From: Variovorax soli NBRC 106424
Lineage (GTDB): Bacteria > Pseudomonadota > Gammaproteobacteria > Burkholderiales > Burkholderiaceae_C
Direction of reading: 5' to 3'
Length of the DNA stretch: 39,693 bases
Assembly: GCF_001591385.1 (NCBI RefSeq)
Contig: NZ_BCUU01000049.1
Coordinates: 1 to 39,693, forward strand
Made by a program: the position numbers and the translations under genes. The notes under the pieces were generated by a model. The model did not search any database and was not told the origin of the DNA. It was given only the letters and a program-made list of their open reading frames with translations. This document shows positions 8,204 to 19,292 of the stretch, piece by piece; position 1 is the first letter of the stretch; every line of letters starts with the position of its first letter.

Positions 8204-8509
8204 ATGAAGAAAGCATTGTTGTTTTTGTCCCTGTCCGCCGGATTGGCAGCCCCCGCGCTGGCCGACCTGCAACTGGCCCAATCGAAGAACTGCATGGCCT
8301 GCCATGCGGTGGACAAGAAGGTGATCGGCCCGTCCTTCAAGGATGTGGCGGCCAAGTACAAGGACACCAAGGGCGCAACCGACCTGCTGGCCGGCAAGAT
8401 CCTGAAGGGCGGCTCGGGCGTCTGGGGTCCGGTGCCCATGCCCGCCAACACGCAGGTGAGCGAGGCGGACGCCAAGAAGCTGGCCGCCTGGGTTCTGCAA
8501 ACCAAGTAA
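8204..8509 (+). CDS. Periplasmic c-type cytochrome, c551/c552 class
   Basis: 101 residues including a Sec signal peptide of about 20 (cleavage near ALA-DLQ). The mature protein is about 81 residues, the size of monoheme cytochromes c551/c552. The heme attachment site CMACH lies at 30-34 with His34 as the proximal ligand. Met79 in GPVPMPAN is the distal ligand, and the VIGPSFKDVAAKY segment is typical of class I small cytochromes. It should shuttle electrons in the periplasm, for example to a terminal oxidase or peroxidase. The partner is not encoded nearby. It is a single-gene unit ended by the hairpin at 8515-8530. Confidence 0.92.
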   Translation: MKKALLFLSLSAGLAAPALADLQLAQSKNCMACHAVDKKVIGPSFKDVAAKYKDTKGATDLLAGKILKGGSGVWGPVPMPANTQVSEADAKKLAAWVLQTK

Positions 8510-8514
8510 GCCGC

Positions 8515-8530
8515 GGGGGCGCATGCCCCC
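8515..8530. terminator. GC hairpin between convergent genes
   Basis: A perfect stem GGGGGC/GCCCCC with loop GCAT sits 5 bases after the cytochrome c stop and 4 bases before the end of the LapA-like gene on the other strand. There is no long T-run, so it is a structural terminator candidate for both strands rather than a textbook intrinsic terminator. Confidence 0.6.
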
Positions 8531-8534
8531 TGGT

Positions 8535-9035
8535 TCAAATCTGCGGGTTGATGTCCGCCGGCGCGGCACGCCGTTCGATGCGGTCTTCCAGCTGGCCGAT
8601 GTGCGCGGCCGTGCTGTTGTCGGACTGGTCCACGCGCGACTTGAAGGTGGACTCCATCTGCTCGATGCGCGTCGTCAGGCGCGACAGCAGCTCGGCATTG
8701 CGCGCGGCACGGGCCTGCTCCTGGGCGTCGAGGTAGTTGCGCAGTTCGGTGAAGCGCGAGGCCTCGGCCTTGTCGGCCAGGTCGCGCTGGGTCTGCATTT
8801 CCTTGTTGTGGCGGCGTGTTTCCAGCATGACCGAGCTCTGCAGGTAGAACACGTAGGCCAGGCACACCACGCCGAGCACCACCGTCAGCCCCAGCATCAC
8901 GAGGCCCAGCGGCGCCGTCACCTGGGTGAAGCCCACCGACATGGACGTCGGCTGCGACAGGGTTCCCCAGTTCAAGAATGCCAGTGCTGCAATGAGCAGC
9001 ACGATCACGAGCAAGAATCCGGTTCGCAAACGCAT
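8535..9035 (-). CDS. LapA/DUF1049-like inner membrane protein with coiled coil
   Basis: 166 residues. Two transmembrane segments (about 5-22 and 42-66, AFLNWGTLSQP between them) are followed by a cytoplasmic, highly charged helical region (about 70-150: RRHNKEMQTQRDLADKAEASRF) that looks like a coiled coil. The topology resembles LapA/YciS-type proteins. In enterobacteria YciS pairs with LapB in lipopolysaccharide assembly control. No lapB gene is adjacent here, so that function is only a family hint. A clear AGGAGG precedes the ATG at 9035 by 8 bases. It appears to be monocistronic. Confidence 0.65.
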   Translation of the reverse strand: MRLRTGFLLVIVLLIAALAFLNWGTLSQPTSMSVGFTQVTAPLGLVMLGLTVVLGVVCLAYVFYLQSSVMLETRRHNKEMQTQRDLADKAEASRFTELRNYLDAQEQARAARNAELLSRLTTRIEQMESTFKSRVDQSDNSTAAHIGQLEDRIERRAAPADINPQI

Positions 9036-9114
9036 ATCAAGACCTCCTGAATTCGTTATTAGGAAGTCCGATTTTTAACCTATTTGCCCGCGAGCCCTGT
9101 CGGACATGGGCCCG

Positions 9115-9194
9115 CGGTGCTTCGCACCGGCACGGCTGGCGCCGTGCCCTGGATCAGTTGGCTTGCGCCAATTGCTCCAGGATGGCCGGGTTCT
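9115..9194 (-). repeat. Duplicated acs 3' tail, distal copy
   Basis: An 80-base direct repeat of 9246-9325, offset 131, with a single mismatch (T here, C in the other copy, in the ..GCCAAYTGC.. stretch). Read on the minus strand it again encodes [11 protein letters not shown] plus a stop, the exact end of Acs, and repeats the hairpin that follows the stop (arms GGCACGGC and GCCGTGCC, loop TGGC). It is a non-coding remnant. Confidence 0.9.
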
Positions 9195-9245
9195 GCCGGC
9201 ACGTCACATCGCCTTCGGCGATATGAGTGCCGTCTTCACCTTCCT
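9195..9245. other. Spacer between the two acs tail copies
   Basis: 51 bases with no gene. It contains a small dyad, ATCGCC-TTC-GGCGAT at 9208-9222, flanked by TCA/TGA. Its origin is not evident. It does not resemble an insertion sequence end. Confidence 0.5.
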
Positions 9246-9284
9246 CGGTGCTTCGCACCGGCACGGCTGGCGCCGTGCCCTGGA

Positions 9285-11291
<2,007 letters not shown>

Positions 11292-11474
11292 TGCACTTGC
11301 CTCCGGTTCTTTGCTTGGAAATTGCGACAGGACTATGGCGGCCGGGTCTTACGGGCCACTGACGTTGCATGGTAGCCGCTGATGCCCCGGGCCATGGCGG
11401 CCCGGCGGAGCGCCGCCTTTAGAATCCCGGGCTTTACGCCGTCCTGGCGCCCGGACCTTCCTTTACTCAAATTC

Positions 11475-12095
11475 ATGGCCCGACCCGAATCCTCCCAACC
11501 GACGGTGAACCCGTCGTCCCCGATGCGCCCGCTGCCCAAGCTGATCTTTGCCAGCCGCTGGCTGCAGCTGCCCTTGTATCTCGGCCTGATCGTTGCGCAG
11601 GGCGTGTACGTGATGCACTTCCTGGTCGAGCTGCTGCACCTGGTGGAAGCCGCCTTCGGCAGCCAGACGGCGCTGGAAGCGCTGGTGAGCAGCATCGGCT
11701 ACAAGACCGACGCGCCCATCACCACCCTGAACGAGACGGTGATCATGCTGGTGGTGCTGGCACTGATCGACGTGGTGATGATCTCCAACCTGCTGATCAT
11801 GGTGATCGTGGGCGGCTACGAGACCTTCGTGAGCCGCATGGACCTGCGCGGCCACCCCGACCAGCCTGAATGGCTGAGCCATGTGAATGCGTCGGTGCTG
11901 AAGGTGAAGCTGGCGATGTCCATCATCGGCATCAGCTCGATCCACCTGCTCAAGACCTTCATCAACGCAGGCAACTACACCGACACCGTGCTCATCGCGC
12001 AAACGTCGATCCACATCACCTTCCTGCTGTCGGCCATGGCCATTGCCTACACCGACAAGATCATGATGAGCGGCTCGGGCAACGGCAAGCACTGA
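11475..12095 (+). CDS. TIGR00645/YqhA (UPF0114) family membrane protein
   Basis: 206 residues. It contains the conserved family start [20 protein letters not shown] (residues 17-36) and four hydrophobic stretches: about 30-55, 85-115 ([19 protein letters not shown]), 140-158 and 175-192. GGYETFV between the second and third is a family hallmark. Function is unknown. It is an inner-membrane protein by prediction. I chose the ATG at 11475. An in-frame ATG at 11523 would start just before the conserved block and cannot be excluded. The frame is also open back to 11382, but that segment lies over a GC-rich inverted repeat (11387-11405) and looks non-coding. It is divergent from acs, with about 180 bases between. 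Confidence 0.85.
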   Translation: MARPESSQPTVNPSSPMRPLPKLIFASRWLQLPLYLGLIVAQGVYVMHFLVELLHLVEAAFGSQTALEALVSSIGYKTDAPITTLNETVIMLVVLALIDVVMISNLLIMVIVGGYETFVSRMDLRGHPDQPEWLSHVNASVLKVKLAMSIIGISSIHLLKTFINAGNYTDTVLIAQTSIHITFLLSAMAIAYTDKIMMSGSGNGKH

Positions 12096-12116
12096 ACGCG
12101 GCTGCCGCTATGAACG

Positions 12117-12150
12117 AAAAACGGGGCGCTTCGGCGCCCCGTTTGCTTTT
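12117..12150. terminator. Bidirectional intrinsic terminator
   Basis: A 9-bp stem ACGGGGCGC/GCGCCCCGT (12121-12129 with 12134-12142) is closed by a TTCG tetraloop. It has an A-run before it and TTTGCTTTT after it, so it can terminate both the YqhA-like gene (+) and fumC (-), which converge here. Confidence 0.88.
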
Positions 12151-12170
12151 AGGTCGGCCAGGCTGGCCGC

Positions 12171-13568
12171 TCAGCGGCCGATCATCTTCTCGGGCACCAC
12201 CCAGGCGTCGAACTGCTCGGCCGTCAGGTGGCCGGAGGCAATGGCCGCCTCCCGCAGGCTGGTGCCTTCCTTGTGCGCCTTCTTGGCGATGAAGGCCGCC
12301 TTGTCGTAGCCGATGTGGGTGTTGAGCGCGGTCACCAGCATCAGCGAGCGCGACACCAGTTCGGTGATACGGTCGCGGTTGGGCTCGATGCCGACCGCGC
12401 AGTGGTCGTTGAAGCTCACCATGCCGTCGGCCAGCAGGCGCACGCTCTGCAGGAAGTTGTGCGCCACCATGGGCCGGAACACGTTCAGCTCGAAGTTGCC
12501 CGAGGCCCCGCCGATGTTGATGGCCACGTCGTTGCCGAAGACCTGCGCCGCCAGCATGGTCACCGCCTCGCTCTGCGTGGGGTTGACCTTGCCCGGCATG
12601 ATGGACGAGCCCGGCTCGTTCTCCGGAATGCTCAGCTCGCCGATGCCGCTGCGCGGGCCGCTGGCCAGCCAGCGCACGTCGTTGGCGATCTTGTTCATGC
12701 TGGCCGCCAGCGTCTTGAGCGCACCGTGCGCGTGCACCAGCGCGTCGCAGCTGGCCATGGCCTCGAACTTGTTGGGCGCCGTCACGAAGGGCAGGCCGGT
12801 GATGCGCGACAGCTCGGCCGCCACGTTCTCGGCGTAGCCCTTGGGCGCGTTCAGGCCGGTGCCGACGGCCGTGCCGCCCAGCGCCAGTTCGCACAGGTGC
12901 GGCAGCGCGGCGCGCACATGCGCCTCGCCGTGCTGCAACTGCGCCACGTAGCCCGAGAACTCCTGTCCCAGCGTGAGCGGCGTGGCGTCCTGCAGGTGCG
13001 TGCGGCCGATCTTGACGATGTCGTCGAACTCTCGCGCCTTGGAGGCCAGGGTGTGGCGCAGCTTGTCGATGGCCGGCAGCAGCCTGTGCGTGATCGCCTC
13101 CACCGCGGCCACGTGCATGGCGGTGGGAAACACGTCGTTGCTCGACTGGCTGCGGTTGACGTCGTCGTTGGGGTGCACCAGGCGCCCTTCCCCGCGCTCG
13201 CCGCCGAGCAGCTCGCTCGCACGGTTGGCCAGCACCTCGTTCACGTTCATGTTGGTCTGCGTGCCCGAGCCGGTCTGCCACACCACCAGCGGGAATTCAT
13301 CGGGATGCTTGCCGGCGATCACCTCGTCGGCCGCGGCCACGATGGCCTTGGTCTTCCTGTCGTCCTGCAGGCCCAGCTGATGGTTCACCACCGCCGAGGC
13401 CCGCTTGACCTGGGCCAGCGCCTTGATGATCTCGCGCGGCTGGCGCTCGCCCGAAATGTCGAAGTTCTGCAGCGAACGCTGCGTCTGCGCGCCCCACAGG
13501 CGCGCGGCCGGCACCTCGATCGGGCCGAAGGTGTCGCGTTCGGTGCGGGAGGTCGGGGATGTGCTCAT
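12171..13568 (-). CDS. fumC: Fumarate hydratase, class II
   Basis: 465 residues, the family's usual length. Class II fumarase is an oxygen-stable homotetramer without iron-sulfur cluster that interconverts fumarate and malate in the TCA cycle. The signature [11 protein letters not shown] is present with the catalytic serine at residue 321. [15 protein letters not shown] and [10 protein letters not shown] are the other substrate-binding segments (regions 1 and 2). The ATG at 13568 has AGGAG seven bases upstream. Aspartase and argininosuccinate lyase share the fold, but the N-terminal text [19 protein letters not shown] and the full set of motifs are fumarase-like. A second, unrelated fumarase lies at 17681-19234. 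Confidence 0.96.
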   Translation of the reverse strand: MSTSPTSRTERDTFGPIEVPAARLWGAQTQRSLQNFDISGERQPREIIKALAQVKRASAVVNHQLGLQDDRKTKAIVAAADEVIAGKHPDEFPLVVWQTGSGTQTNMNVNEVLANRASELLGGERGEGRLVHPNDDVNRSQSSNDVFPTAMHVAAVEAITHRLLPAIDKLRHTLASKAREFDDIVKIGRTHLQDATPLTLGQEFSGYVAQLQHGEAHVRAALPHLCELALGGTAVGTGLNAPKGYAENVAAELSRITGLPFVTAPNKFEAMASCDALVHAHGALKTLAASMNKIANDVRWLASGPRSGIGELSIPENEPGSSIMPGKVNPTQSEAVTMLAAQVFGNDVAINIGGASGNFELNVFRPMVAHNFLQSVRLLADGMVSFNDHCAVGIEPNRDRITELVSRSLMLVTALNTHIGYDKAAFIAKKAHKEGTSLREAAIASGHLTAEQFDAWVVPEKMIGR

Positions 13569-13641
13569 CGAAAGGCTCCTGGATCAGCCGGGCGTGGCAA
13601 AGCCCATCACCATACGCCAAGGGCGCCCATGGTGCCCGGGG

Positions 13642-13670
13642 GTGACAATTTCATTCTCAAAAGTTATAAT
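13642..13670 (+). promoter_or_regulatory. Sigma-70-type promoter of proVWX
   Basis: GTGACA at 13642-13647 and a perfect TATAAT at 13665-13670 are separated by 17 bases. This is the best consensus match I saw in the window. Transcription would start near 13677, leaving about 310 nt before the proV ATG. Confidence 0.75.
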
Positions 13671-13676
13671 TTCCCC

Positions 13677-13985
13677 CTTCTATTGATCTGCAACTGCATG
13701 TAGCAGTCTCCCGCAGATCTCGCTGGTGCTACTCGCGGATCGTTTCTGCATCCCGTCGCGGCACCGGTTCGTTCTTTGCCGGGCGCCTAGCCGCCCGGCA
13801 TCCTTGTCCCGGTTTTTCCGGGGCCATTGCCACGCCCGCAGGCGACAAGGCACTGGCGTCGTCGTTTTCCAGCGTGCGTGTCCTGTGCCGGCCTCTCCCC
13901 TATTCCAGCGGGCGTGACGTGGTGGCGCGTGCCCGGCATGGGCGTGCGCTGCTGCCGTCAACCACAAAAGGAGAAACGACAGCAC
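13677..13985 (+). promoter_or_regulatory. Long structured 5' leader of proVWX
   Basis: The stretch between the fumC start and proV (13569-13985) holds no convincing gene. Downstream of the promoter it contains ordered complementary segments: GATCTGC/GCAGATC (13685-13691 with 13713-13719), enclosing a small CTGC/GCAG hairpin; GGTGC/GCACC (13725-13729 with 13761-13765); a strong GCCGGGCG/CGCCCGGC hairpin (13778-13785 with 13792-13799); and CCCGG-TTTTT-CCGGG (13808-13822). AAAAGGAG at 13966-13973 precedes the ATG. I do not recognise a known riboswitch class. Short ORFs inside lack support. Confidence 0.5.
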
Positions 13986-15227
13986 ATGGCCAAGTCCATT
14001 CAGATCGATCACGTCTTCAAGGTGTTCGGCGACCGCCCCCAGCACGCGCTGGAACTGGTGCGCCAGGGCCTGAGCAAGCAGGAGATCGTGGAGCGCAGCG
14101 GGCAGTCCATCGGCGTGTTCGACGCCACCTTCGAGATCGGCGCCGGCGAGATCTTCGTCGTCATGGGCCTTTCGGGCTCGGGCAAGTCCACGCTGGTGCG
14201 GCTCATCAACCGCCTGATCGAGCCCACCGCCGGCCGCATCGTCATCGACGGAACCGACATCAACGAGCTCGATGACGCCAAGCTGCGCGCCCTGCGCCGC
14301 AAGGACATCAGCATGGTGTTCCAGTCCTTCGCGCTCATGCCGCACATGACGGTGCGGGACAACACCGCCTTCGGCCTGGAGCTGGCCGGCGTGAGCCGCG
14401 CCGAGCGCCTGCCGCTGGCCGACGCCGCGCTGGAGCAGGTGGGCCTGGGCGCCTGGGGCCAGAGCTATCCGGACGAGCTCTCGGGCGGCATGCAGCAGCG
14501 CGTGGGCCTGGCGCGCGCGCTCGCGTCCGACCCGTCGATCCTGCTGATGGACGAGGCCTTCTCGGCGCTCGATCCGATCATCCGCACCGAGATGCAGTCC
14601 GAGCTGCTGCGGCTGCAGCAGGTCAAGCGCCGCACCATCGTCTTCATCTCGCACGACCTGGACGAGGCCATGCGCATCGGCGACCGCATCGCCATCATGA
14701 AGGACGGCCACGTGGTGCAGGTGGGCACGCCCGACGACATCCTGCGCAACCCGGCCAACGACTATGTGCGCGACTTCGTGCGCGGGGTGGATGCCTCGCG
14801 CGTGTTCAAGGCCGGGGACATCGCGCGCCGCGCCCTCACGGTGGTCAGCGAACATGCCGACCGCGGCTCGCGCGCGGCGCTGCGCATGCTCGAGGACGAG
14901 GACCGCGACTATGCCTACGTGCTCAGCCCCGACAAGCGCTACCTGGGCACCGTCTCCGCCGACTCGCTGCGCAGCGCGCTGCGCGGCCACTCCGGCCAAC
15001 TGGGCCTGCAGCACGCGATGCTGCCGAACGTGCAGGGCATCGATGCCGAACTGCCCGTGGCCGAGCTGTTCGGCCAGCTGGCGCAGGCGCCCTGCCCCTT
15101 GCCGGTGCTGCGCGGCGGGCGCTTCTGCGGCGCCATCAGCAAGACCACCCTGCTGAAGTTCCTGGACCGCGACACGCCGCCGATCGAGCCTGCGTCCGCA
15201 GCGTCCACCGCCACGGCAGCACATTGA
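13986..15227 (+). CDS. proV: Glycine betaine/L-proline ABC transporter, ATP-binding subunit
   Basis: 413 residues. This ATPase of the osmoprotectant importer ProVWX acts at the cytoplasmic face of the inner membrane. Walker A is GLSGSGKS (about residues 60-67), the Q-loop is [14 protein letters not shown], the ABC signature is [15 protein letters not shown] and Walker B is [13 protein letters not shown]. The region after about residue 280 is a degenerate CBS-domain pair, which in homologous betaine transporters senses ionic strength. The segment [15 protein letters not shown] near the start is typical of ProV. The ATG at 13986 has AAAAGGAG 12 bases before it. An upstream in-frame start at 13827 lies in the leader and has no similarity. 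proW follows after 17 bases. Confidence 0.95.
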   Translation: MAKSIQIDHVFKVFGDRPQHALELVRQGLSKQEIVERSGQSIGVFDATFEIGAGEIFVVMGLSGSGKSTLVRLINRLIEPTAGRIVIDGTDINELDDAKLRALRRKDISMVFQSFALMPHMTVRDNTAFGLELAGVSRAERLPLADAALEQVGLGAWGQSYPDELSGGMQQRVGLARALASDPSILLMDEAFSALDPIIRTEMQSELLRLQQVKRRTIVFISHDLDEAMRIGDRIAIMKDGHVVQVGTPDDILRNPANDYVRDFVRGVDASRVFKAGDIARRALTVVSEHADRGSRAALRMLEDEDRDYAYVLSPDKRYLGTVSADSLRSALRGHSGQLGLQHAMLPNVQGIDAELPVAELFGQLAQAPCPLPVLRGGRFCGAISKTTLLKFLDRDTPPIEPASAASTATAAH

Positions 15228-15244
15228 ACGAGAAGGGAGAGGAC

Positions 15245-16501
15245 ATGAACGAACTCGCAACCACCGCCGCCGCGGACAACGCATCCGCCATCGCCAACTA
15301 CAACGACCCGTGGGCCGCGGCCGGCGCCGCGCCTTCGCCCGATGCCGCGCTGGCGGCGCCCACCCCCGACGTCTTCGTCGACCCATGGACCGCCAGCGGC
15401 GATCCATCGTTCGGCGGCGCCTGGCTCGACGGTCCGGCGCAGGCTGCGCACGATGCGTCTTCCAACGCACTCGCGCAGGCCGCCACGTCCGCGCCCGATG
15501 CCGGCGGCCTCGCCCTGCACCGGCTGTGGGACGGCACCCTGCCCATCGAGCAATGGATCAACCACGGCCTGGACTGGGTGGTGGCGCACTTCCGCCCCTT
15601 CTTCCAGTCGGTGCGCGTGCCGGTGGACCAGGCCCTCTCGAACATCGAGCGCATGCTGGGCGGCCTGCCGGCGCCGATGGTGATCGCGCTGGTCGCCCTG
15701 CTGGCCTGGCAATTCGCCGGGCGCGCGGTGGCCACCGGCATCACGCTGGCGCTGGTGGTGGTGGCCATGCTGGGCATCTGGCCCGAGGCCATGACCACCC
15801 TCTCGCTGGTGCTGACTTCGCTGGTGTTCTGCATGCTGGTCGGCCTGCCGCTCGGCGTGCTGCTGGCGCGCAGCGACCGCGCGCAGAAGCTGCTGCGCCC
15901 GCTGCTGGACGCCATGCAGACCACGCCCGCCTTCGTCTACCTGGTGCCGGTGGTGATGCTGTTCGGCATCGGCAACGTGCCGGGCGTGATCGTCACCGTG
16001 GTCTTCGCGCTGGCGCCGCTGGTGCGCCTGACCAGCTTGGGCCTGCGCCAGGTCCGGCCCGATCTGGTGGAGGCGGCGCGCGCCTACGGTGCCTCGCCCT
16101 GGCAGCTCTTGGCGAAGGTGCAGCTGCCGCTGGCCATGCCGTCCATCATGGCCGGCATCAACCAGGCGCTGATGATGTCGCTGTCGATGGTGGTGATCGC
16201 CTCGATGATCGCCGTGGGGGGCCTGGGCCAGATGGTGCTGCGCGGCATCGGCCGGCTGGACATGGGCCTGGCGACCGTCGGCGGCCTGGGCATCGTGCTG
16301 CTGGCCATCTCGCTGGACCGCCTGACACAGGCCATGGGCCGGCCGCGCCGCGGTGTGCGCCACTGGTGGCACACCGGCCCGGTGGGCCTGCTGTTGAGCG
16401 TTCTGCGCCGCCTGGTGCCCCGCAGCGAATCCAGCGCACAGACCGGTCGCGATGCAGGCGCCTTGCCGCAAGGCGCCGCGCGACTGGCTGCCGCCGACTG
16501 A
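15245..16501 (+). CDS. proW: Glycine betaine/L-proline ABC transporter, permease subunit
   Basis: 418 residues against about 354 in Escherichia coli. It forms the membrane channel of ProVWX. The first ~100 residues are a hydrophilic, Ala/Pro-rich tail with two DPW motifs, comparable to the long N-terminal tail of E. coli ProW. A region matching LPIEQWINHGLDWVVAHFRP follows, then about six to seven transmembrane helices. The DAMQTTPAFVYLVPVVMLFG block and the ABC permease EAA loop (EAARAYGASPWQLL) are clear. An extra C-terminal segment of about 35 residues after GPVGLL is polar and unmatched. GAAGGGAGAGG precedes the ATG at 15245. A TTG at 15224 overlapping the proV stop is a weaker alternative start. 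Confidence 0.94.
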   Translation: MNELATTAAADNASAIANYNDPWAAAGAAPSPDAALAAPTPDVFVDPWTASGDPSFGGAWLDGPAQAAHDASSNALAQAATSAPDAGGLALHRLWDGTLPIEQWINHGLDWVVAHFRPFFQSVRVPVDQALSNIERMLGGLPAPMVIALVALLAWQFAGRAVATGITLALVVVAMLGIWPEAMTTLSLVLTSLVFCMLVGLPLGVLLARSDRAQKLLRPLLDAMQTTPAFVYLVPVVMLFGIGNVPGVIVTVVFALAPLVRLTSLGLRQVRPDLVEAARAYGASPWQLLAKVQLPLAMPSIMAGINQALMMSLSMVVIASMIAVGGLGQMVLRGIGRLDMGLATVGGLGIVLLAISLDRLTQAMGRPRRGVRHWWHTGPVGLLLSVLRRLVPRSESSAQTGRDAGALPQGAARLAAAD

Positions 16502-16527
16502 CCCGGAACACGATGAGGAGAGACACC

Positions 16528-17574
16528 ATGCACACCCACTCGCTCCCCCACCGCGCCGCGCGCCGTGCGCTGCTGGGCGCCTTGCTGGCATCCAGCCTGG
16601 TTGCCATGGCCCCGGCACTGCATGCGCAGACCACGAAGGCCGCCTTGCCCGGCCAGGGCATCACCATCAAGCCGCTGCGCAGCTCGCTGGCGGAAGAAGC
16701 CTTCCAGACCCAGCTGGTGGTGCGCGGCCTCGAGCGCCTGGGCTACAAGGTGGAGCCGGTGCAGGAGATCGAGCCGGCCACCGCCCACCTGGCCGTGGCC
16801 AACGGCGACGCCACCTTCATGGCCAACCACTGGACCGGCCTGCAGGATGCCTTCTATGCCAACAGCGGCGGCGACGCCAAGCTGTGGCATTCGGGCGCCT
16901 ACATCCAAGGCGCCGTGCAGGGCTACCTGATCGACCGCAAGACCGCCGATGCGTACGGCATCAGCAACGTGGACCAATTGCGCGAGCCGAAGATCGCCGC
17001 CCTGTTCGACACCGACGGCGACGGAAAGGCCGACCTCACCGGCTGTACGCCCGGCTGGGGCTGCGAGCTGATGGTCGAGGACCACCTCAGCGCCTACAAG
17101 CTGCGCGACGCCGTCACGCACAAGCAGGGCAACTACCCCGCGCTGATGGCCGACACCATCCAGCGCTACAAGGCCGGCAAGCCCATCCTCTACTACACCT
17201 GGACGCCCTACTGGGTGAGCGCCGAGCTGGTGCCCGGCAAGGACGTGGTGTGGCTGCAGGTGCCTTTCTCCTCGGCACCGGGCGGCAAGAAGGTGGACAC
17301 CCGCCTGCCCAACGGCAAGAACTACGGCTCGCTGCCTTCTGAAGAATGGATCGTGGCGAACAAGGCGTTCATCGAGAAGAACCCGGCCGCCGCGAGGCTG
17401 TTCGAGCTGATGAAGCTGTCCATTGCCGACATCAACGCACAGAACCTGCGCATGCGCGCCGGCGAGGACAAGCCGGCCGACATCGCGCGCCATGCCGACG
17501 GCTGGATCGCGGCGCACCAGAAGGAATTCGACGGCTGGATCGCGCAGGCGCAGGCGGCTGGCGCCGGAAGCTGA
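16528..17574 (+). CDS. proX: Glycine betaine/L-proline ABC transporter, substrate-binding protein
   Basis: 348 residues. This periplasmic binding protein delivers glycine betaine or proline betaine to ProVW. A basic N-terminus and hydrophobic stretch (LLGALLASSLVAMAPALHAQ) form a Sec signal peptide of about 34 residues. The OpuAC/ProX domain shows ANHWTGLQDAF, the disulfide-bearing CTPGWGCE typical of ProX, and YYTWTPYWV, whose aromatic residues build the cation-pi cage for quaternary ammonium ligands. GAGGAGAG precedes the ATG at 16528. The gene is 26 bases downstream of proW. The frame is open far upstream across proW but without relation to the family. A GC hairpin at 17600-17621 follows the stop. 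Confidence 0.94.
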   Translation: MHTHSLPHRAARRALLGALLASSLVAMAPALHAQTTKAALPGQGITIKPLRSSLAEEAFQTQLVVRGLERLGYKVEPVQEIEPATAHLAVANGDATFMANHWTGLQDAFYANSGGDAKLWHSGAYIQGAVQGYLIDRKTADAYGISNVDQLREPKIAALFDTDGDGKADLTGCTPGWGCELMVEDHLSAYKLRDAVTHKQGNYPALMADTIQRYKAGKPILYYTWTPYWVSAELVPGKDVVWLQVPFSSAPGGKKVDTRLPNGKNYGSLPSEEWIVANKAFIEKNPAAARLFELMKLSIADINAQNLRMRAGEDKPADIARHADGWIAAHQKEFDGWIAQAQAAGAGS

Positions 17575-17599
17575 GGCCGCGCGCCTTTCCGAACGCGGC

Positions 17600-17621
17600 C
17601 AGGGGGCAAGCGCGCCCCCTG
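17600..17621 (+). terminator. Hairpin downstream of proX
   Basis: A perfect 8-bp stem CAGGGGGC/GCCCCCTG with loop AAGCGC lies 25 bases after the proX stop. No T-run follows, so it may be Rho-assisted or only stabilise the 3' end. Confidence 0.5.
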
Positions 17622-17680
17622 CCAGGGCCGTGGGCGGCCGGTAGGATAATTGCGGGAGCCTTTGACTACCCCGAAGACCC

Positions 17681-19234
17681 ATGCCCACGACCATCAAAGC
17701 CGCCGACCTGACCGAATCGATCAGCGCCGCGCTGCAATACATCAGCTACTACCATCCCGCCGACTACATCGCCCACCTGGCGAAGGCGTACGAGCGCGAG
17801 CAGAGCCCTGCCGCCAAGGACGCCATGGCGCAGATCCTCACCAACAGCAAGATGAGCGCCATCGGGCACCGCCCGATCTGCCAGGACACCGGCATCGTGA
17901 ACGTGTTCCTGAAGGTGGGCATGGACGTGCGCTGGGAAGGCTTCGAGGGCAGCCTGGACGACGCCATCAACGAAGGCGTGCGCCGCGCCTACAACCATCC
18001 TGACAACATGCTGCGCGCCTCGGTGGTGGCCGACCCGCAGTTCGCCCGCAAGAACACCAAGGACAACACGCCGGCCGTGATCTTCACCGAGATCGTGCCC
18101 GGCAACACCGTCGAGGTGACGGTGGCCGCCAAGGGCGGCGGCAGCGAGAACAAGAGCAAGATGGTGATGCTCAACCCGGGCGACAGCGTGGTCGACTGGG
18201 TGCTCAAGACCGTCCCCACCATGGGCGCCGGCTGGTGCCCGCCCGGCATGCTGGGCATCGGCATCGGCGGCACCGCCGAGAAGGCCGCGCTCATGGCCAA
18301 GGAAAGTCTGATGGACGACCTGGACATGCACGAGCTGCAGGCCAAGGCGGCCCGCAAGGAAGATCTGAGTGACGTCGAGAAGCTCCGCCTGGAGCTGTTC
18401 GAGAAGGTCAACGCCCTGGGCATCGGCGCGCAGGGCCTGGGCGGCCTGGCCACCGTGCTGGACATCAAGATCAAGATGTACCCCACCCACGCAGCCAGCA
18501 AGCCCGTGGCCATGATCCCCAACTGCGCCGCCACGCGCCACGCGCACTTCGTACTCGACGGCTCCGGCCCCGTGTACCTCGAGGCGCCGTCGCTGGACCT
18601 GTGGCCCAAGGTCGACTGGGCACCCGACACGCAGAAGAGCACCCGCGTCGACCTGAACACGCTCACGCCCGAAGTGGTGGCCAGCTGGAAGCCGGGCCAG
18701 ACCCTGCTGCTCAACGGCAAGATGCTCACCGGCCGCGACGCCGCGCACAAGCGCATCCAGGGCATGCTGGCCAAGGGCGAGAAGCTGCCGGTGGACTTCA
18801 CCAACCGCGTCATCTACTACGTGGGCCCGGTCGACCCGATCGCCGGCGAAGCCGTGGGCCCCGCCGGCCCCACCACCGCCACCCGCATGGACGGCTTCAC
18901 CGAGATGATGCTGTCGCAGACCGGCCTGATCGCCATGATCGGCAAGGCCGAGCGCGGCCCGGTCGCCATCGAAGCCATCAAGAAGCACAAGAGCGCCTAC
19001 CTCATGGCCGTGGGCGGCGCCGCCTACCTGGTGAGCAAGGCCATCAAGAAGGCCAAGGTGGTGGGCTTCGAGGACCTGGGCATGGAAGCCATCTACGAGT
19101 TCGACGTGGTGGACATGCCCGTCACCGTGGCGGTGGACGCCGGCGGCACCAGCGCGCACATCACCGGCCCGGCCGAGTGGAGCAAGCGCATCGCCAGCGG
19201 CGAGTTCAAGGGCATCGCGCTGGAAACGGCCTGA
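17681..19234 (+). CDS. Fumarate hydratase, class I (iron-sulfur)
   Basis: 517 residues, a single-chain class I fumarase. These enzymes use an oxygen-labile [4Fe-4S] cluster to hydrate fumarate. The three cluster cysteines are visible at Cys67 (ICQDTG), Cys186 (GAGWCPPG) and Cys282 (PNCAATRH). The N-terminal alpha domain (about 1-300) is followed by the beta domain with GPTTATRMDGFTE, where the Arg binds substrate. The length matches FumA/FumB-like single-chain enzymes rather than the split two-subunit form. Tartrate dehydratase is a related alternative. A GATAAT box at 17645-17650 is a possible -10. This gene and fumC encode unrelated enzymes for the same reaction about 4 kb apart. Confidence 0.93.
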   Translation: MPTTIKAADLTESISAALQYISYYHPADYIAHLAKAYEREQSPAAKDAMAQILTNSKMSAIGHRPICQDTGIVNVFLKVGMDVRWEGFEGSLDDAINEGVRRAYNHPDNMLRASVVADPQFARKNTKDNTPAVIFTEIVPGNTVEVTVAAKGGGSENKSKMVMLNPGDSVVDWVLKTVPTMGAGWCPPGMLGIGIGGTAEKAALMAKESLMDDLDMHELQAKAARKEDLSDVEKLRLELFEKVNALGIGAQGLGGLATVLDIKIKMYPTHAASKPVAMIPNCAATRHAHFVLDGSGPVYLEAPSLDLWPKVDWAPDTQKSTRVDLNTLTPEVVASWKPGQTLLLNGKMLTGRDAAHKRIQGMLAKGEKLPVDFTNRVIYYVGPVDPIAGEAVGPAGPTTATRMDGFTEMMLSQTGLIAMIGKAERGPVAIEAIKKHKSAYLMAVGGAAYLVSKAIKKAKVVGFEDLGMEAIYEFDVVDMPVTVAVDAGGTSAHITGPAEWSKRIASGEFKGIALETA

Positions 19235-19292
19235 GCCAGGTGCGGCCGCCGGCAGGGTGGCCGCATTTGCAAAGCTGCATCGGCAACCGTGC

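Noticed and set aside
13726..13917. Small ORF in the proV leader (63 residues) as a leader peptide
   Set aside because: It starts with GTG without a ribosome site and has Arg/Cys-rich non-protein-like text. I treat the region as structured RNA.
13677..13985. Known riboswitch (ykkC/guanidine, glycine, SAM) in the proV leader
   Set aside because: None of the conserved core sequences I know for these classes are present, so only a generic structured leader is claimed.
15224..15244. TTG start for proW overlapping the proV stop
   Set aside because: The ATG at 15245 has a good ribosome site (GGGAGAGG) and begins the expected ProW N-terminal tail.
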